This document shows, piece after piece, positions 14,560 to 23,414 of a stretch of DNA of 40,635 nt. The notes below the pieces were generated by a model. It was given only the letters and a program-made list of their open reading frames with translations, was not told where the DNA came from and did not search any database. Location: the NCBI GenBank assembly GCA_903916765.1, contig CAIWXV010000056.1, positions 1-40,635 of the forward strand, in the 5' to 3' direction. Position 1 is the first letter of the stretch; each line of letters starts with the position of its first letter. The position numbers and the translations under genes are program-made. The DNA is from an uncultured Dehalococcoidia bacterium. Its GTDB lineage: Bacteria; Chloroflexota; Dehalococcoidia; Dehalococcoidales; Fen-1064.

Positions 14560-16069
14560 TTTTCCTCTTTGTTTTGGCTAGCGAAAGAACGAGTCTAATC
14601 AGGGTTCGCGTCGGTATTCCTGTTGCTCCTTTAGCATAATAGCCCTTGGGCTTATCCGGGAAAGCAGTGCCGGCAATATCCAGATGTACCCATGGGGTAT
14701 TTTCTACGAACTCGCCGATAAATAAGGCGGCAGTAATAGCTCCTCCCTTTCTCCCCCCGGTATTTTTCATGTCCGCAACATCGCTTTTGTACTGCGCCTT
14801 ATATTCTTCAAACATAGGCATCTGCCAGATTTTGTCACCTGTCTCTGAACTGGCAGCAGTGACTTTATCCAGTAGGGCTTGGTTATTGGTAAATGCTCCG
14901 GTAGTAATCTCACCTAGAGCAGTCACGCAAGCACCTGTCAACGTGGCAACATCCACAATACGCTTGGCGCCCTGTTTTTTTGCATAACAAATAGCGTCGG
15001 CTAATGTTAGTCGACCTTCGGCATCGGTGTTTTCAATTTCAATCGTTTTACCGTTCATAGCTGTCACAATATCCGCCGGTTTCAGGGCGGTACCACTGGG
15101 CAGGTTTTCGGTTGCCGCTACAATTGACATAACATTGATTTCAGGATTGAATCTAGCGATAGCGCTTATTGCTGCTATGACGGAAGCTCCTCCTGCCATA
15201 TCGCTCTTCATATCTCCCATATTCTCAGATGGCTTTAGAGAAATACCTCCGGAGTCGAAGGTAATACCTTTCCCTACCAGTGCAATGTCGATTGTTCCGG
15301 AGTTTCTTCCCTTGTATTTCAACACAATGAATTTGGGAGGATGCTTACTTCCTTGAGCGACTCCCAACAAAGCGCCCATTCCGAGTTTCTTCATTTGCTC
15401 TCGTTCCAGCACTTCAATCAGGAGGCCATATTCTTTGGCAATTTTCTTCGCTTCTGCCGCCATATCGGTCGGTGTCATATAGTTGGATGGCTCATTGACC
15501 ATATCGCGTGCCAGATTTACCGCTTCAGCCATGATTTTGCTCTCATTGATTCTGTGCTGGATAGCTGTTTTAGCAGTTTTATTTTGACTGACGATGATCA
15601 ACTGCTCTATATCATTTTTCTCAGAACCCCCGGTAATATATTTTTGAAAACTGTATGAACCCAGAATGGCACCTTCGGTGATTGTCTGGACTGAAGTCTG
15701 TACGGTTATACCACTAACACCGGCTCCCAGGGTTGTGGTAGCAATGCTCCTTACTCCCTTTTTGCGCAGGTTATTGAAGGTTTCAGCGATAGCAATACGG
15801 ATTTTATCAGGTGTCAGCTCTTGAGTTTTCCCCAAACCAACGATTGCCACTTTATCAGCGGGTAATTTATTGAGGCTATGAATGACAGTAACTTCACTTA
15901 ATTTACCTTTAGTTTCGCCTTGCTGGATTAATTTACTGATTTCGCCGCCCAACATTTTATCGGCATCGGCTAAATCGCCCTGCAGTTTTTTCACACCTTC
16001 GAAAATGCCGAGTAAAATGGCGTCTGCTTTGATTTTGCCAAGTTCACCGATTTTAACATTAATCTCCAC
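14549..16069 (-). CDS. pepA: Leucyl aminopeptidase (M17 family)
   Basis: This cytosolic zinc or manganese peptidase removes N-terminal residues from peptides. The 506 residues include the N-terminal macro-like domain (1-160) and the catalytic domain with VGKGITFDSGGISLKPSENM (metal and catalytic lysine region), DMKSDMAGGASVI and the M17 signature NTDAEGRLTLADAICYA. The start is GTG at 16069, with GGAGGTATAA in front. It overlaps the MBL-hydrolase gene. Upstream is a possible 64-codon gene and a TATAAT. Confidence 0.95.
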   Translation of the reverse strand: MEINVKIGELGKIKADAILLGIFEGVKKLQGDLADADKMLGGEISKLIQQGETKGKLSEVTVIHSLNKLPADKVAIVGLGKTQELTPDKIRIAIAETFNNLRKKGVRSIATTTLGAGVSGITVQTSVQTITEGAILGSYSFQKYITGGSEKNDIEQLIIVSQNKTAKTAIQHRINESKIMAEAVNLARDMVNEPSNYMTPTDMAAEAKKIAKEYGLLIEVLEREQMKKLGMGALLGVAQGSKHPPKFIVLKYKGRNSGTIDIALVGKGITFDSGGISLKPSENMGDMKSDMAGGASVIAAISAIARFNPEINVMSIVAATENLPSGTALKPADIVTAMNGKTIEIENTDAEGRLTLADAICYAKKQGAKRIVDVATLTGACVTALGEITTGAFTNNQALLDKVTAASSETGDKIWQMPMFEEYKAQYKSDVADMKNTGGRKGGAITAALFIGEFVENTPWVHLDIAGTAFPDKPKGYYAKGATGIPTRTLIRLVLSLAKTKRKNEN

Positions 16070-16101
16070 TTATACCTCCGTTTTGCGGAAGCCATTTACC
16101 T

Positions 16102-16296
16102 TCATATTTTTTGTATAGTAGGGAATGGTTTTCCATCTGTGGCAAATGCGGTTTTGCCTTCTGGGTAGTCATGCGTTATCCAGAACAGGAAAGTGTTTTT
16201 CTCAAGACGACGGTCAGGGATAGAGACGGTGTTTTGCCGCAAGACATCGATTTGCAATAAACACCGACCTTTAGAAACCAACTGCGCAGTTTCCAC
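16102..16296 (-). CDS. Possible small protein upstream of pepA (64 aa)
   Basis: A GTG at 16296 opens a 64-codon frame that ends 32 bases before pepA. The translation (KGRCLLQIDVLRQNTVSIPD, then NTFLFWITHDYPEGKTAFAT) has balanced, protein-like composition. No clear ribosome site precedes the GTG, and a TATAAT lies only about 10 bases upstream, so a message would be nearly leaderless. It may be real, a relic, or chance. Confidence 0.35.
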   Translation of the reverse strand: METAQLVSKGRCLLQIDVLRQNTVSIPDRRLEKNTFLFWITHDYPEGKTAFATDGKPFPTIQKI

Positions 16297-16305
16297 AGTA
16301 TGACT

Positions 16306-16311
16306 ATTATA
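16306..16311 (-). promoter_or_regulatory. Possible -10 element upstream of pepA
   Basis: TATAAT on the minus strand in the 387-base gap between the beta-helix gene and pepA. No strong -35 is seen 16-18 bases upstream. Confidence 0.3.
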
Positions 16312-16456
16312 TCATCCTTTGCCCATTTTTCTAGGTAATATTTGTTCACAATATAGCTAACTTGATACATTGTAAGGATATACTGGGGATGCAAAAGGTT
16401 GCACGATGAGTTTTTTACAGCTAGCTGAAATATGACATACTTATTTTGCTTGGATG

Positions 16457-18112
16457 CTAGCTATTTCCGACTTTCCCGTTTCCGTTGACGGAGACCAATT
16501 TGCACCCATGGACTGCATCCGCATTCAGTTGTTGGATGTTACCATCTTTGACACTGACTGCGGCATCGCTGACTTCAGAACATAAAATATTGTTTAGTTG
16601 GAGGGTCCCAATAGAACCGTCTTGGTGCGATAGCAAGCTTTCCAAACGGTTCGCGTAGACGCCGTTCATGAATAGGTCATTAATCTTAGCCCCCTTGATG
16701 GTTTCGATAAGACAACCTTTCTGTGGCGTATCAGCAGATTTTATGATTTCAACATTACGTACAATCAATTTATCGACAAAGCCGTTGAGTAATATATAGC
16801 TTGCGTCTTCAAGCGTCCTTTTCTTTTCGAGAATATAAAGACCGTAGCTGATATTTGCAGGTTTTGCATTAGTCTCGTAAATATGGAGTCCATCGAATAT
16901 CAGACTCTTGATATCGGGTATGTTTGAGTCCAGCAGGTCTCTCTCGAATTGGAATATCTTCCGGTTATCGATTGGTTGGTGATGAGAGATATTGCATAGG
17001 GTCAGACTCTCGATTTTGCCTCCGACGTGGAAGAGAAACGGGGGCCAGGGTTTTGCAAGTGTATCCGATTCTGTCTGCCGAACGTCAATGGTATCGAAAA
17101 TTATATTCCCGAAATTGCCGTAAACCGTTTCATTTTTATCTTTACTAACTCTCGGGTCGATTATTATCCAGGGATTGATAAAGAAGGCATACCACCGATA
17201 TGTTCCGGTAACATTCTTGATAACTACTCTGTCCAATCGTGATGTCACAGAGAGGAGACGGATTCCCTGGAGTGCATTATTGAAGAATACACCATCGATC
17301 AATACATCTGTGATGTCTCCTGTACTTGCCCAGGGAGAAAAAAGGCCGTCATCTGCGTTCAATGCGATAAAATCGTCCCATGAGTTGCCCTGGATATTCC
17401 GCATTGTCAGGAATTGCCCGGGTCCTTGTATGTGAATACCATCCTGGTTGCCATGCTGTCGTTCATAAGGACTACCGAAACTTCTATCTTCGGCGTAATG
17501 TTTATATTCCCGGTACAAACCATCTTCAGGACAATCGATTGAGATGTTTTCCATGTTCACGCGGTACCAGTTTGTCATATGGATTGCGAAAGACTTCTGG
17601 TTTCGAATGGTGACATCACGGATGGTCAGGTTTTCCACGCCGAAAAATTCCAAGGCTGTTACGATGTGCCAGGATGTCCAACCCGGCGCCGGCCCGGAGG
17701 ATAAGGGGAAGACGCTAGGTCTCGTTTCCATTTGCGTATGATGTAGTTGATTCGGAGAATTGTGATTATAAGTTCCTCCCAAAAGTGTGATGTTTTTGTC
17801 CTGACGCTCTTTCCCGTTCGGGCGGGCGTTTCTCAGAATGGAGCGGTTCGAGTATGAAATAAGGAAGAATCCACAGGATGAATTAAGACATTCGATTGTG
17901 GTATTGGAATGGACACTCAAACCGTGGACTAATGCCGGCCCGTCGAGTATCAAATGCAAACTCCCCAATTCAGGTGCCATGTTTAGCACTGCTTGCAGTG
18001 CTTCCGTATCATCTGTTCCGCCACCGTTAATGACGTCACTATCGAGTTTGGCACCAATCTGGCTGGCATAAAAAACATGCTTGCTTATGGAATGCTCTAT
18101 TTTCTTAACCAT
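16457..18112 (-). CDS. GH28-like parallel beta-helix protein (polygalacturonase/pectate-lyase-like fold)
   Basis: From the ATG at 18112 (AAGGAAG in front) the protein has 551 residues. Residues about 30-39 read GGGTDDTEAL, the usual opening of pectate-lyase-3/GH28 beta helices. Repeating coils follow (NLTIRDVTIRNQKSF, NMENISIDC, FLTMRNIQGNS). The GH28-like catalytic spots are NQDG (222-225) and DDFIAL (246-251); the later G-H-G motif of true polygalacturonases was not recognised, so activity on pectin-like sugars is uncertain. No signal peptide is visible, which would place it in the cytoplasm unless exported another way. Such an enzyme is out of character among the surrounding housekeeping genes and may have been acquired. 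Confidence 0.75.
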   Translation of the reverse strand: MVKKIEHSISKHVFYASQIGAKLDSDVINGGGTDDTEALQAVLNMAPELGSLHLILDGPALVHGLSVHSNTTIECLNSSCGFFLISYSNRSILRNARPNGKERQDKNITLLGGTYNHNSPNQLHHTQMETRPSVFPLSSGPAPGWTSWHIVTALEFFGVENLTIRDVTIRNQKSFAIHMTNWYRVNMENISIDCPEDGLYREYKHYAEDRSFGSPYERQHGNQDGIHIQGPGQFLTMRNIQGNSWDDFIALNADDGLFSPWASTGDITDVLIDGVFFNNALQGIRLLSVTSRLDRVVIKNVTGTYRWYAFFINPWIIIDPRVSKDKNETVYGNFGNIIFDTIDVRQTESDTLAKPWPPFLFHVGGKIESLTLCNISHHQPIDNRKIFQFERDLLDSNIPDIKSLIFDGLHIYETNAKPANISYGLYILEKKRTLEDASYILLNGFVDKLIVRNVEIIKSADTPQKGCLIETIKGAKINDLFMNGVYANRLESLLSHQDGSIGTLQLNNILCSEVSDAAVSVKDGNIQQLNADAVHGCKLVSVNGNGKVGNS

Positions 18113-18147
18113 GCGCTCTTCCTTCAAAATAACATTGTAGTATTGAG

Positions 18148-18156
18148 ATTATACCA
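18148..18156 (-). promoter_or_regulatory. Extended -10 promoter of the beta-helix gene
   Basis: On the minus strand TGGTATAAT gives an extended -10 (TGnTATAAT), about 35 bases before the ATG at 18112. No -35 consensus is needed for this class and none is clear. Confidence 0.5.
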
Positions 18157-18250
18157 ATATTTTTTCAAAGGCGTCATTGTTCTCTGTGCCGTGCGTTAGC
18201 TAGTGAAACTGGTATTTGTCGAGAGTTAAGGAGGGATTTTTTTAAGTCGT

Positions 18251-19120
18251 TCAATCTTCCGGATAGAAGGCTAATCCCAATGTTCCCGTACCGCAGGCAT
18301 AGCCCATAATCGGGCTAAATTCACTAATCCATAGCTCCGTGCAGTTAAATTCTTCAGAGACACGTTTTTTCAATTTCTCCGCTTCTTCTGGGGCATAGGC
18401 ATGAGTTACTGACATATGAACCGGTTTCTTGCCGACTATCCCCTTCGTTTTCCTGATTAATAATTCGATCCCGTTTGCCCGGCTTCTAGCTACTCCGCAG
18501 AAATTAACACCTCCGGACACATTTAATAGTGGTCTGAGATGAATCAGTGAACCAGCCATAGATGCTATTTTGGGAACACGGCCTGAGCGATATACGTGAC
18601 GGATTGTATCTAAAAGTACCAGCGCGTTTACCTTGTTTTTTATTTGCTCAGCTATTTTGATGACCTCGGTTAACTCTTTTCCTTCTTCTGCCGCTTTGGC
18701 ACTTGCTAAAGCAATAAAGCCCTCCGCGGCAGTCGCTGTACATGAGTCCATTACTTCAATTAGTATTCCCGGAAACTCAGTCTTGGCATATTCCTTAGCT
18801 AAGCGTGCGGCATTAACGGTGGTGCTGAGTTTATTCGAGAGTGTAATGCACAGGATAGCACTTGCCTGTTTGCTGGCTTCTTTGAAAGCCTCCAAAAAAT
18901 CCGTTGGCGGTGGAGTCGAGGTGTTAAATACATCGGGGTTCTTCAAAAAAAGTTCGTATGCCTCGTTCGGTGTGATGTCTACCCAGTCCCCATATACTTT
19001 ACCGTAATAGACGATTTTGAGAGGTACGATACCGATGGAATAACGTGTCGCTAGTTCTTTGGTAAGGCAGGCGACACTGTCCGTAATAATAGCTACTTTT
19101 CTCGGTGAATTGTTTGTCAT
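18251..19120 (-). CDS. DegV family fatty-acid-binding protein
   Basis: DegV (FakB-like) proteins bind fatty acids and in Firmicutes present them to a kinase for incorporation into lipids. The 289-residue protein opens with VAIITDSVACLTKELATRYS, the family start, and has STPPPTDFLEAF and CITLSNKLSTTVNAARLA (the lipid head-group pocket), then a C-terminal HAYAPEEAEKLKKRV. It begins 26 bases after the HAAS-domain gene and is probably the third gene of the padR operon. No FakA kinase gene is in the window. Confidence 0.9.
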   Translation of the reverse strand: MTNNSPRKVAIITDSVACLTKELATRYSIGIVPLKIVYYGKVYGDWVDITPNEAYELFLKNPDVFNTSTPPPTDFLEAFKEASKQASAILCITLSNKLSTTVNAARLAKEYAKTEFPGILIEVMDSCTATAAEGFIALASAKAAEEGKELTEVIKIAEQIKNKVNALVLLDTIRHVYRSGRVPKIASMAGSLIHLRPLLNVSGGVNFCGVARSRANGIELLIRKTKGIVGKKPVHMSVTHAYAPEEAEKLKKRVSEEFNCTELWISEFSPIMGYACGTGTLGLAFYPED

Positions 19121-19146
19121 GATTTTTTGTCCTGTTATTCGTATTA

Positions 19147-20049
19147 TTATGAGTTGGTTCTTTCCTTCACCTTGTGTTCTATGAAGGCAGGCACTAATAA
19201 AAGACTCAATATTAGTACGATGAGTATGACAGAAGAAGCAATCCCTACTCGGTTACCTGGTAGAATTACTACCAGGGGTGTCACCAGTCCGGAGATAGTA
19301 AGAGCTGTTATTCTGAGCCATCGTTGTCTCACACGAATAATTAATGCTACCGATAGAGCTAATATCAGGAAAGTCAAGCCTGTCCACGGGGCAAAATCAT
19401 AAAGGAAATTAATTTTGAAGCTGGGGAAAATTGTTTCTTGTTTTGTTACTAGGAACCAGCCTACGAATGTGGGTATCGGCAAGAGCATTAGAGCACTGTA
19501 CACCCAATCGCGCCTCATGAATTTAATGGCGATGAAGCAGGAGAGCCATACGACCAACGGTATATAGAGCAAGAGTGTTATCCATGCTAACCCGCTGGGT
19601 AAGTAGAGTAGAGAAACTCCTGCCGCTGCCACCGGCAGTAAAGAATAACTGAGCCAGGGGAATATCCATGTCGGTTTGCCATGATACCAGCCATACAGTC
19701 CGATGGCTAGGACTATAGCGAAGATAACCGGCAACCAGATGATTCCTCCCAGCCAGCGGAGGGCAAATAGAAGCGCAAAAAACAGATGTGGCATTGCCGC
19801 TAATAATGCTTGACGCCAGGTACCATGGCTATAAACTTCGTAAAATTGGTGAGCTACTACTTTCGCAGGTCCGAGAAGCTTGAGACACTTCTCCATAGCT
19901 TCCTTTTCCGTGAGGCCGTTGCTTTGCAGTTCTTGACAACTGTCCTCGACATGCGCTTCTAACTCCCGAATAACGTCTTTTTCGTAACTCGGTTCGAGGC
20001 GTAGACTCGTTTTAAGATTCCGGATATAGCGATTTAATTCTACTTTCAT
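19147..20049 (-). CDS. HAAS-domain membrane protein, PadR partner
   Basis: Residues 1 to about 75 (LNRYIRNLKTSLRLEPSYEK, then ELEAHVEDSCQEL and GLTEKEAMEKCLKLLGPAKV) form a HAAS/permease-prefix domain of the type next to PadR regulators. About seven hydrophobic segments follow from residue 80 to 290, without an enzymatic motif. Such proteins are paired almost everywhere with a PadR-like repressor, and the padR gene ends 14 bases upstream here. A TGAGGT ribosome site precedes the ATG. The role is unknown; it probably senses or responds to membrane state. Confidence 0.82.
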   Translation of the reverse strand: MKVELNRYIRNLKTSLRLEPSYEKDVIRELEAHVEDSCQELQSNGLTEKEAMEKCLKLLGPAKVVAHQFYEVYSHGTWRQALLAAMPHLFFALLFALRWLGGIIWLPVIFAIVLAIGLYGWYHGKPTWIFPWLSYSLLPVAAAGVSLLYLPSGLAWITLLLYIPLVVWLSCFIAIKFMRRDWVYSALMLLPIPTFVGWFLVTKQETIFPSFKINFLYDFAPWTGLTFLILALSVALIIRVRQRWLRITALTISGLVTPLVVILPGNRVGIASSVILIVLILSLLLVPAFIEHKVKERTNS

Positions 20050-20063
20050 GCCAGTACCTCATA

Positions 20064-20399
20064 TCAGGCACTAACAGGTCGAATAATCAGATTCATTGCC
20101 GATAAGAAATCCAGCCACTGGACTCGTCTCTTCGCTAGACTTTTGTATCCCTTCTCGGTGATGTGATAGTAGCGTCTTTGTCGCCCGACGGCGGTTGTTT
20201 GCCATTTACCATCAAGCAGTCCTGATTTTTCCAGACGGTGAAGGGCAGGGTAAAGTGTCCCCTCTTTGAATTTGAAATAGCTGCGACTTCTTTCCTCGAG
20301 TTCCTTGATTATCTGGTAGCCGTACATCGGCTGTTGATACAACAAACAAAGCAGAAGAGAATCGATACTCCCAGTTACCAGGTTACTTTGCCGTTCCAT
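20064..20399 (-). CDS. PadR family transcriptional regulator
   Basis: The 111-residue protein is a small winged-helix PadR: SIDSLLLCLLYQQPMYGYQIIK (helix 1-2), FKEGTLYPALHRLEKSGLL (recognition helix) and GRQRRYYHITEKGYKSLAKR (wing). It lacks a long C-terminal domain, so it belongs to the PadR-s2 type that dimerises through one helix. It is first in the padR-HAAS-degV unit. A palindrome on its own predicted transcription start suggests that it represses itself. Confidence 0.93.
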   Translation of the reverse strand: MERQSNLVTGSIDSLLLCLLYQQPMYGYQIIKELEERSRSYFKFKEGTLYPALHRLEKSGLLDGKWQTTAVGRQRRYYHITEKGYKSLAKRRVQWLDFLSAMNLIIRPVSA

Positions 20400-20416
20400 C
20401 TCACTTGCCTCATTTA

Positions 20417-20435
20417 TACCTAGCTTGGCTAGGTA
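20417..20435. promoter_or_regulatory. Probable PadR operator
   Basis: TACCTAGC and GCTAGGTA form a perfect 8-bp inverted repeat with a TTG spacer. It lies just downstream of the padR -10 and covers the predicted start of transcription (near 20434), the position expected for autorepression. Confidence 0.65.
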
Positions 20436-20440
20436 ATAGT

Positions 20441-20469
20441 AGTATAGTTCCGTTCAAAAAGCTTGTCAA
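20441..20469 (-). promoter_or_regulatory. Sigma70-type promoter of padR-HAAS-degV
   Basis: On the minus strand a perfect TTGACA (20469-20464), a 17-base spacer and TATACT (20446-20441). It gives a leader of about 34 bases containing the palindrome. Confidence 0.8.
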
Positions 20470-20494
20470 TGAAAATGTCACAATTATTTGCGGC

Positions 20495-21196
20495 TCAGGA
20501 GACACTGTTCAGTATTACTCTGGCATCAACTGCGATAGCGCCATCCTTATAAGCAAAGATAGGGTTCAAATCCAGCTCTTTGATTTCCGGAGTCTTCTCC
20601 ACAAAGTCGGAGACCGTAAGCAACATATTTTCCAGGTTCTCGATGTCTACCGGTTCAGAGCCTCGATAGCCTTGAAGCAAGGGCAACCCTTTGATTTCAC
20701 GGACCATTTCTTTCGCATCTTGCCTGGTCAGAGGCACTATCCTGAGTGACACGTCCTTCAAAATTTCTACTAAGATGCCGCCCAGACCGAACATCAAGAC
20801 GGGCCCGAATTGGGCATCCTGTGACATACCGATGATAACTTCGACTCCGGGGCGAGCCATTTTCTGTACAGAAACGCCCTCGATTTTCGCATTAGGGAAT
20901 GCTTTTTTGATGGCTTTCATAATATCGTCGCAGGCTTTACCTACTTCATTTTCTGTTTTCAGCCCCAATTTCACACCACCGGCATCGCTCTTATGTACTA
21001 CATCGGAGGAAGCTATCTTCAGTACCACCGGGAAACCGAGTTTCCGGCTGATTGCTATCGCTTCTTCTCTGGTAGTTGCCAGTCTGGTGTCAACCACGCT
21101 TATACCGGCTCCTTTCATTAGTTCTTTAGCTTCTATCTCTGTCAGCAAAGTTCTATCTTCTTTCCTTGCTTTGGCAATAATCTGTTGCGTGGTCAT
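20495..21196 (-). CDS. ADP-forming acyl-CoA synthetase beta-type (ATP-grasp) protein
   Basis: The 233 residues correspond to the ATP-grasp subunit of ADP-forming acetyl-CoA synthetases, which make ATP from acyl-CoA. The family motifs are LGFPVVLKIASSDVVHKSDA (nucleotide site), GGVKLGLKTENEV, GVSVQKMARPGVEVIIGMSQ, FGPVLMFGLGGILVE and ELDLNPIFAYKDG. The alpha (CoA-binding) subunit is not next to it; a full alpha-beta fusion lies at 33653. It could pair with an alpha subunit elsewhere. A CGGAGGGAA ribosome site fits the ATG at 21196. Confidence 0.88.
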   Translation of the reverse strand: MTTQQIIAKARKEDRTLLTEIEAKELMKGAGISVVDTRLATTREEAIAISRKLGFPVVLKIASSDVVHKSDAGGVKLGLKTENEVGKACDDIMKAIKKAFPNAKIEGVSVQKMARPGVEVIIGMSQDAQFGPVLMFGLGGILVEILKDVSLRIVPLTRQDAKEMVREIKGLPLLQGYRGSEPVDIENLENMLLTVSDFVEKTPEIKELDLNPIFAYKDGAIAVDARVILNSVS

Positions 21197-21287
21197 AAAT
21201 CATTCCCTCCGTTCTCAACTCAATCGCTTAAAATATTAACCTTGTCTGTTTTTATAATAGCAAATCAACCGATTTCACTGTCAGATT

Positions 21288-22721
21288 TCAGTAGCGTTTG
21301 AACTCTATCGATAATACTTTATCAGTATTCCCGGTGATTTTCACCCGTTCATCTATTCGATAACCGACTACCCAGATAATCTGCTCAGAGGAAGAGACGA
21401 TGGGTATTCTGGGGCGCCAGTCGCGAGGGATTCTGGCATCGAGCATAAATTCACCAATTTTTTTCATATTTTTCATCCCTAGCGGTTGAAAGCGGTCGCC
21501 ACGGCGGCGGGGATGTACGGTTAATTTTTTGCCAACAGCGGCGTAATCTAAATAAGCGGTAAAAGCATCCGTTTTAGGCTTCATCTGGTTGCGTTTGATA
21601 ATGCTCGTTCTAATATGCCAACCCGGAACGGCAGTCTCGCCGGGGACTTTAAGAACATACTCTTCAGTAAGAGGGGAAAATGGCGATAATACCGTCGGGT
21701 CTTTTCCCAAGATATATTGACCGTAATCGATGGCAAAAACGAGCCCATATGGTAAATCGAAACGTTTGCCTGCCGGTTTGTGCAGAGCCTTCATTATTTC
21801 TTCGATATGTCGTCCTTCGATGTCACGAAGAGTTCCCAATAATGCTTCAATCGATAACCTGAGGAGATGCCGTTGTATGCTGGGTGACAGTTCGAGGAAA
21901 CCTTGCTTATCCAGCGTAATGGTCTTGCCTTGTTTGAGGGCAAGCTTTTTTTGAAGACGACTAGCTTCCTCTTCGAGAAAGGCGATGTCATCATCGGCAA
22001 TACGGGCAGTACGGAGTAAAGACTCGACTACCTGCGGGTTATATTTTTTCATTAAAGGTAACAGTTCGAGCCGAACCCCGTTTCTCATTGGAACAAGTGA
22101 AAGATTAGTGGTATCGAGACGGGGGTGAAGTCGGTGTTTGGCGCAATATGCGGCTGTCTCGTCGCGTGTCACTTTGAGCAGGGGACGTACCACTATCAGA
22201 TTTTTGCCGTCAGATTGCCATCTGCCTCTGGCTTTCAAACCGCGGAGGCCCCTGATGCCTGTACCTCTGATCAGGTGTAAAAGAATCGTTTCCACATGGT
22301 CGTCCATGGTGTGTGCTATTGCCACACGGTCGATGCCAATGGATTCCGCCACCCCGGACAGGAAATTATATCTTACTTCGCGGGCAGCTTCTTCCATAGA
22401 AGTCCTGTGTGCTTTCTGATAAGCACGAACATCGCATTGTCCGATAGTTACAGGGATACCGAGTTTTTTAGCCAGTTCGGCAACATATCGGGCGTCGGCT
22501 TCGGATTCGGTACCGCGAAGACAGTGGTCGAGGTGCGCTACGTGCAAATCGATACCCAATTCAACCTGCAACCCTTTGAGGATATGTAGAAGACAGACAG
22601 AGTCCTGTCCGCCGGAAACTGCCACTAGAAGCATGTGTTGTGGCGTAATCAGGCGATGCTTTTTAATGAAGCTCAGGGTCTTCTGTTCTAAGGATAGGGA
22701 AGTTATTTTTCTCACGGACAT
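21288..22721 (-). CDS. tilS: tRNA(Ile)-lysidine synthase
   Basis: TilS modifies C34 of the tRNA-Ile CAU anticodon so it reads AUA. The 477-residue protein carries the PP-loop SGGQDS (36-41), then HLDHCLRGTESEADARYV and AIAHTMDDHVETILLHLIRG (active-site histidine and aspartate region), the TilS substrate-binding domain and a C-terminal domain with HPRRRGDRFQPLGM and MLDARIPRDWRPRIPI. All essential features are present. The ATP-grasp gene lies 91 bases downstream and the DUF2344 gene 42 bases upstream, all on one strand. Confidence 0.95.
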   Translation of the reverse strand: MSVRKITSLSLEQKTLSFIKKHRLITPQHMLLVAVSGGQDSVCLLHILKGLQVELGIDLHVAHLDHCLRGTESEADARYVAELAKKLGIPVTIGQCDVRAYQKAHRTSMEEAAREVRYNFLSGVAESIGIDRVAIAHTMDDHVETILLHLIRGTGIRGLRGLKARGRWQSDGKNLIVVRPLLKVTRDETAAYCAKHRLHPRLDTTNLSLVPMRNGVRLELLPLMKKYNPQVVESLLRTARIADDDIAFLEEEASRLQKKLALKQGKTITLDKQGFLELSPSIQRHLLRLSIEALLGTLRDIEGRHIEEIMKALHKPAGKRFDLPYGLVFAIDYGQYILGKDPTVLSPFSPLTEEYVLKVPGETAVPGWHIRTSIIKRNQMKPKTDAFTAYLDYAAVGKKLTVHPRRRGDRFQPLGMKNMKKIGEFMLDARIPRDWRPRIPIVSSSEQIIWVVGYRIDERVKITGNTDKVLSIEFKRY

Positions 22722-22763
22722 AAATTCTTACTCAGGAAATAGGATTGATTCCTCATATTTTGT

Positions 22764-23414
22764 TTATTTTAGTGTGCCCAGAATCAATTTGGTACGCCGT
22801 ATCGATTTCGGGTATTCTGTAAATCCCATAGCAGCGGCAACTTGCTCAGGTCTTCCTGAACCGCCCTCATCGCATCTCAGCCTCATACCCAACGTGCAGG
22901 ATGAAGGCTGGTATTCTATAAACCAGATATCATCGATTAGTGCCCTTAAATCATAATTGCGACGGCCGGTGTCTCGCTCGTGGTACCAGGGCAAGCTTTC
23001 CAGAGAAAGCAAATGGTCGATGTCGGTTTTGATTTCCTCTTCATTCTTATTGGTATTCACTTCTACCTGATATTGTGTGAAGCGTACTTGAGATTGCAGG
23101 GATGGTACGTTCGAGCCGATAGGGGATGTTTCAAGTATCTCAAGTCCGGGGGGCAATTGATGATTAACAGCATCTGTGAACCAGTGAGGTGAGACTGCCC
23201 TTGTGACAAAAATATCCATTAGCTCGTTATCTGCAGTCACTCCGACTGATAACGGCACTGCCAGTGAAATTTTGGGATGCGGTGTGAAACCCTCCGAGTA
23301 TTCCAGCGGAATTTGAGCGCGTCGCAATATCCTAATCCAGAGACGGATAATATCCAGATGGGAAATGAATTTCAGCTCTTTGCCGCGGCTGAATCTGATT
23401 CGTAATCGTAGCAT
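22764..23414 (-). CDS. DUF2344/TIGR03936 radical-SAM-linked protein
   Basis: With the ATG at 23414 (AGGGAGA in front) the protein has 216 residues and begins LRLRIRFSRGKELKFISHLD, then RRAQIPLEYSEGFTPHPKIS, the hallmark of this family. Longer frames to 23528 lack a ribosome site. Family members are commonly fused or adjacent to a TIGR03960 radical SAM protein, which is not in this window. The biochemical role is unknown; a link to RNA or ribosome-related modification is often suggested. It is probably co-transcribed with tilS. Confidence 0.82.
   Translation of the reverse strand: MLRLRIRFSRGKELKFISHLDIIRLWIRILRRAQIPLEYSEGFTPHPKISLAVPLSVGVTADNELMDIFVTRAVSPHWFTDAVNHQLPPGLEILETSPIGSNVPSLQSQVRFTQYQVEVNTNKNEEEIKTDIDHLLSLESLPWYHERDTGRRNYDLRALIDDIWFIEYQPSSCTLGMRLRCDEGGSGRPEQVAAAMGFTEYPKSIRRTKLILGTLK

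Noticed and set aside
15080..15100. GCGGTACCAC-like sequence resembling a T-box antiterminator
   Set aside because: It is inside the pepA coding sequence, with no leader structure or downstream synthetase gene.
20550..20600. GGTTCAAATCC, resembling a tRNA T-arm
   Set aside because: It is within the ATP-grasp coding sequence and has no acceptor, D or anticodon arms around it.
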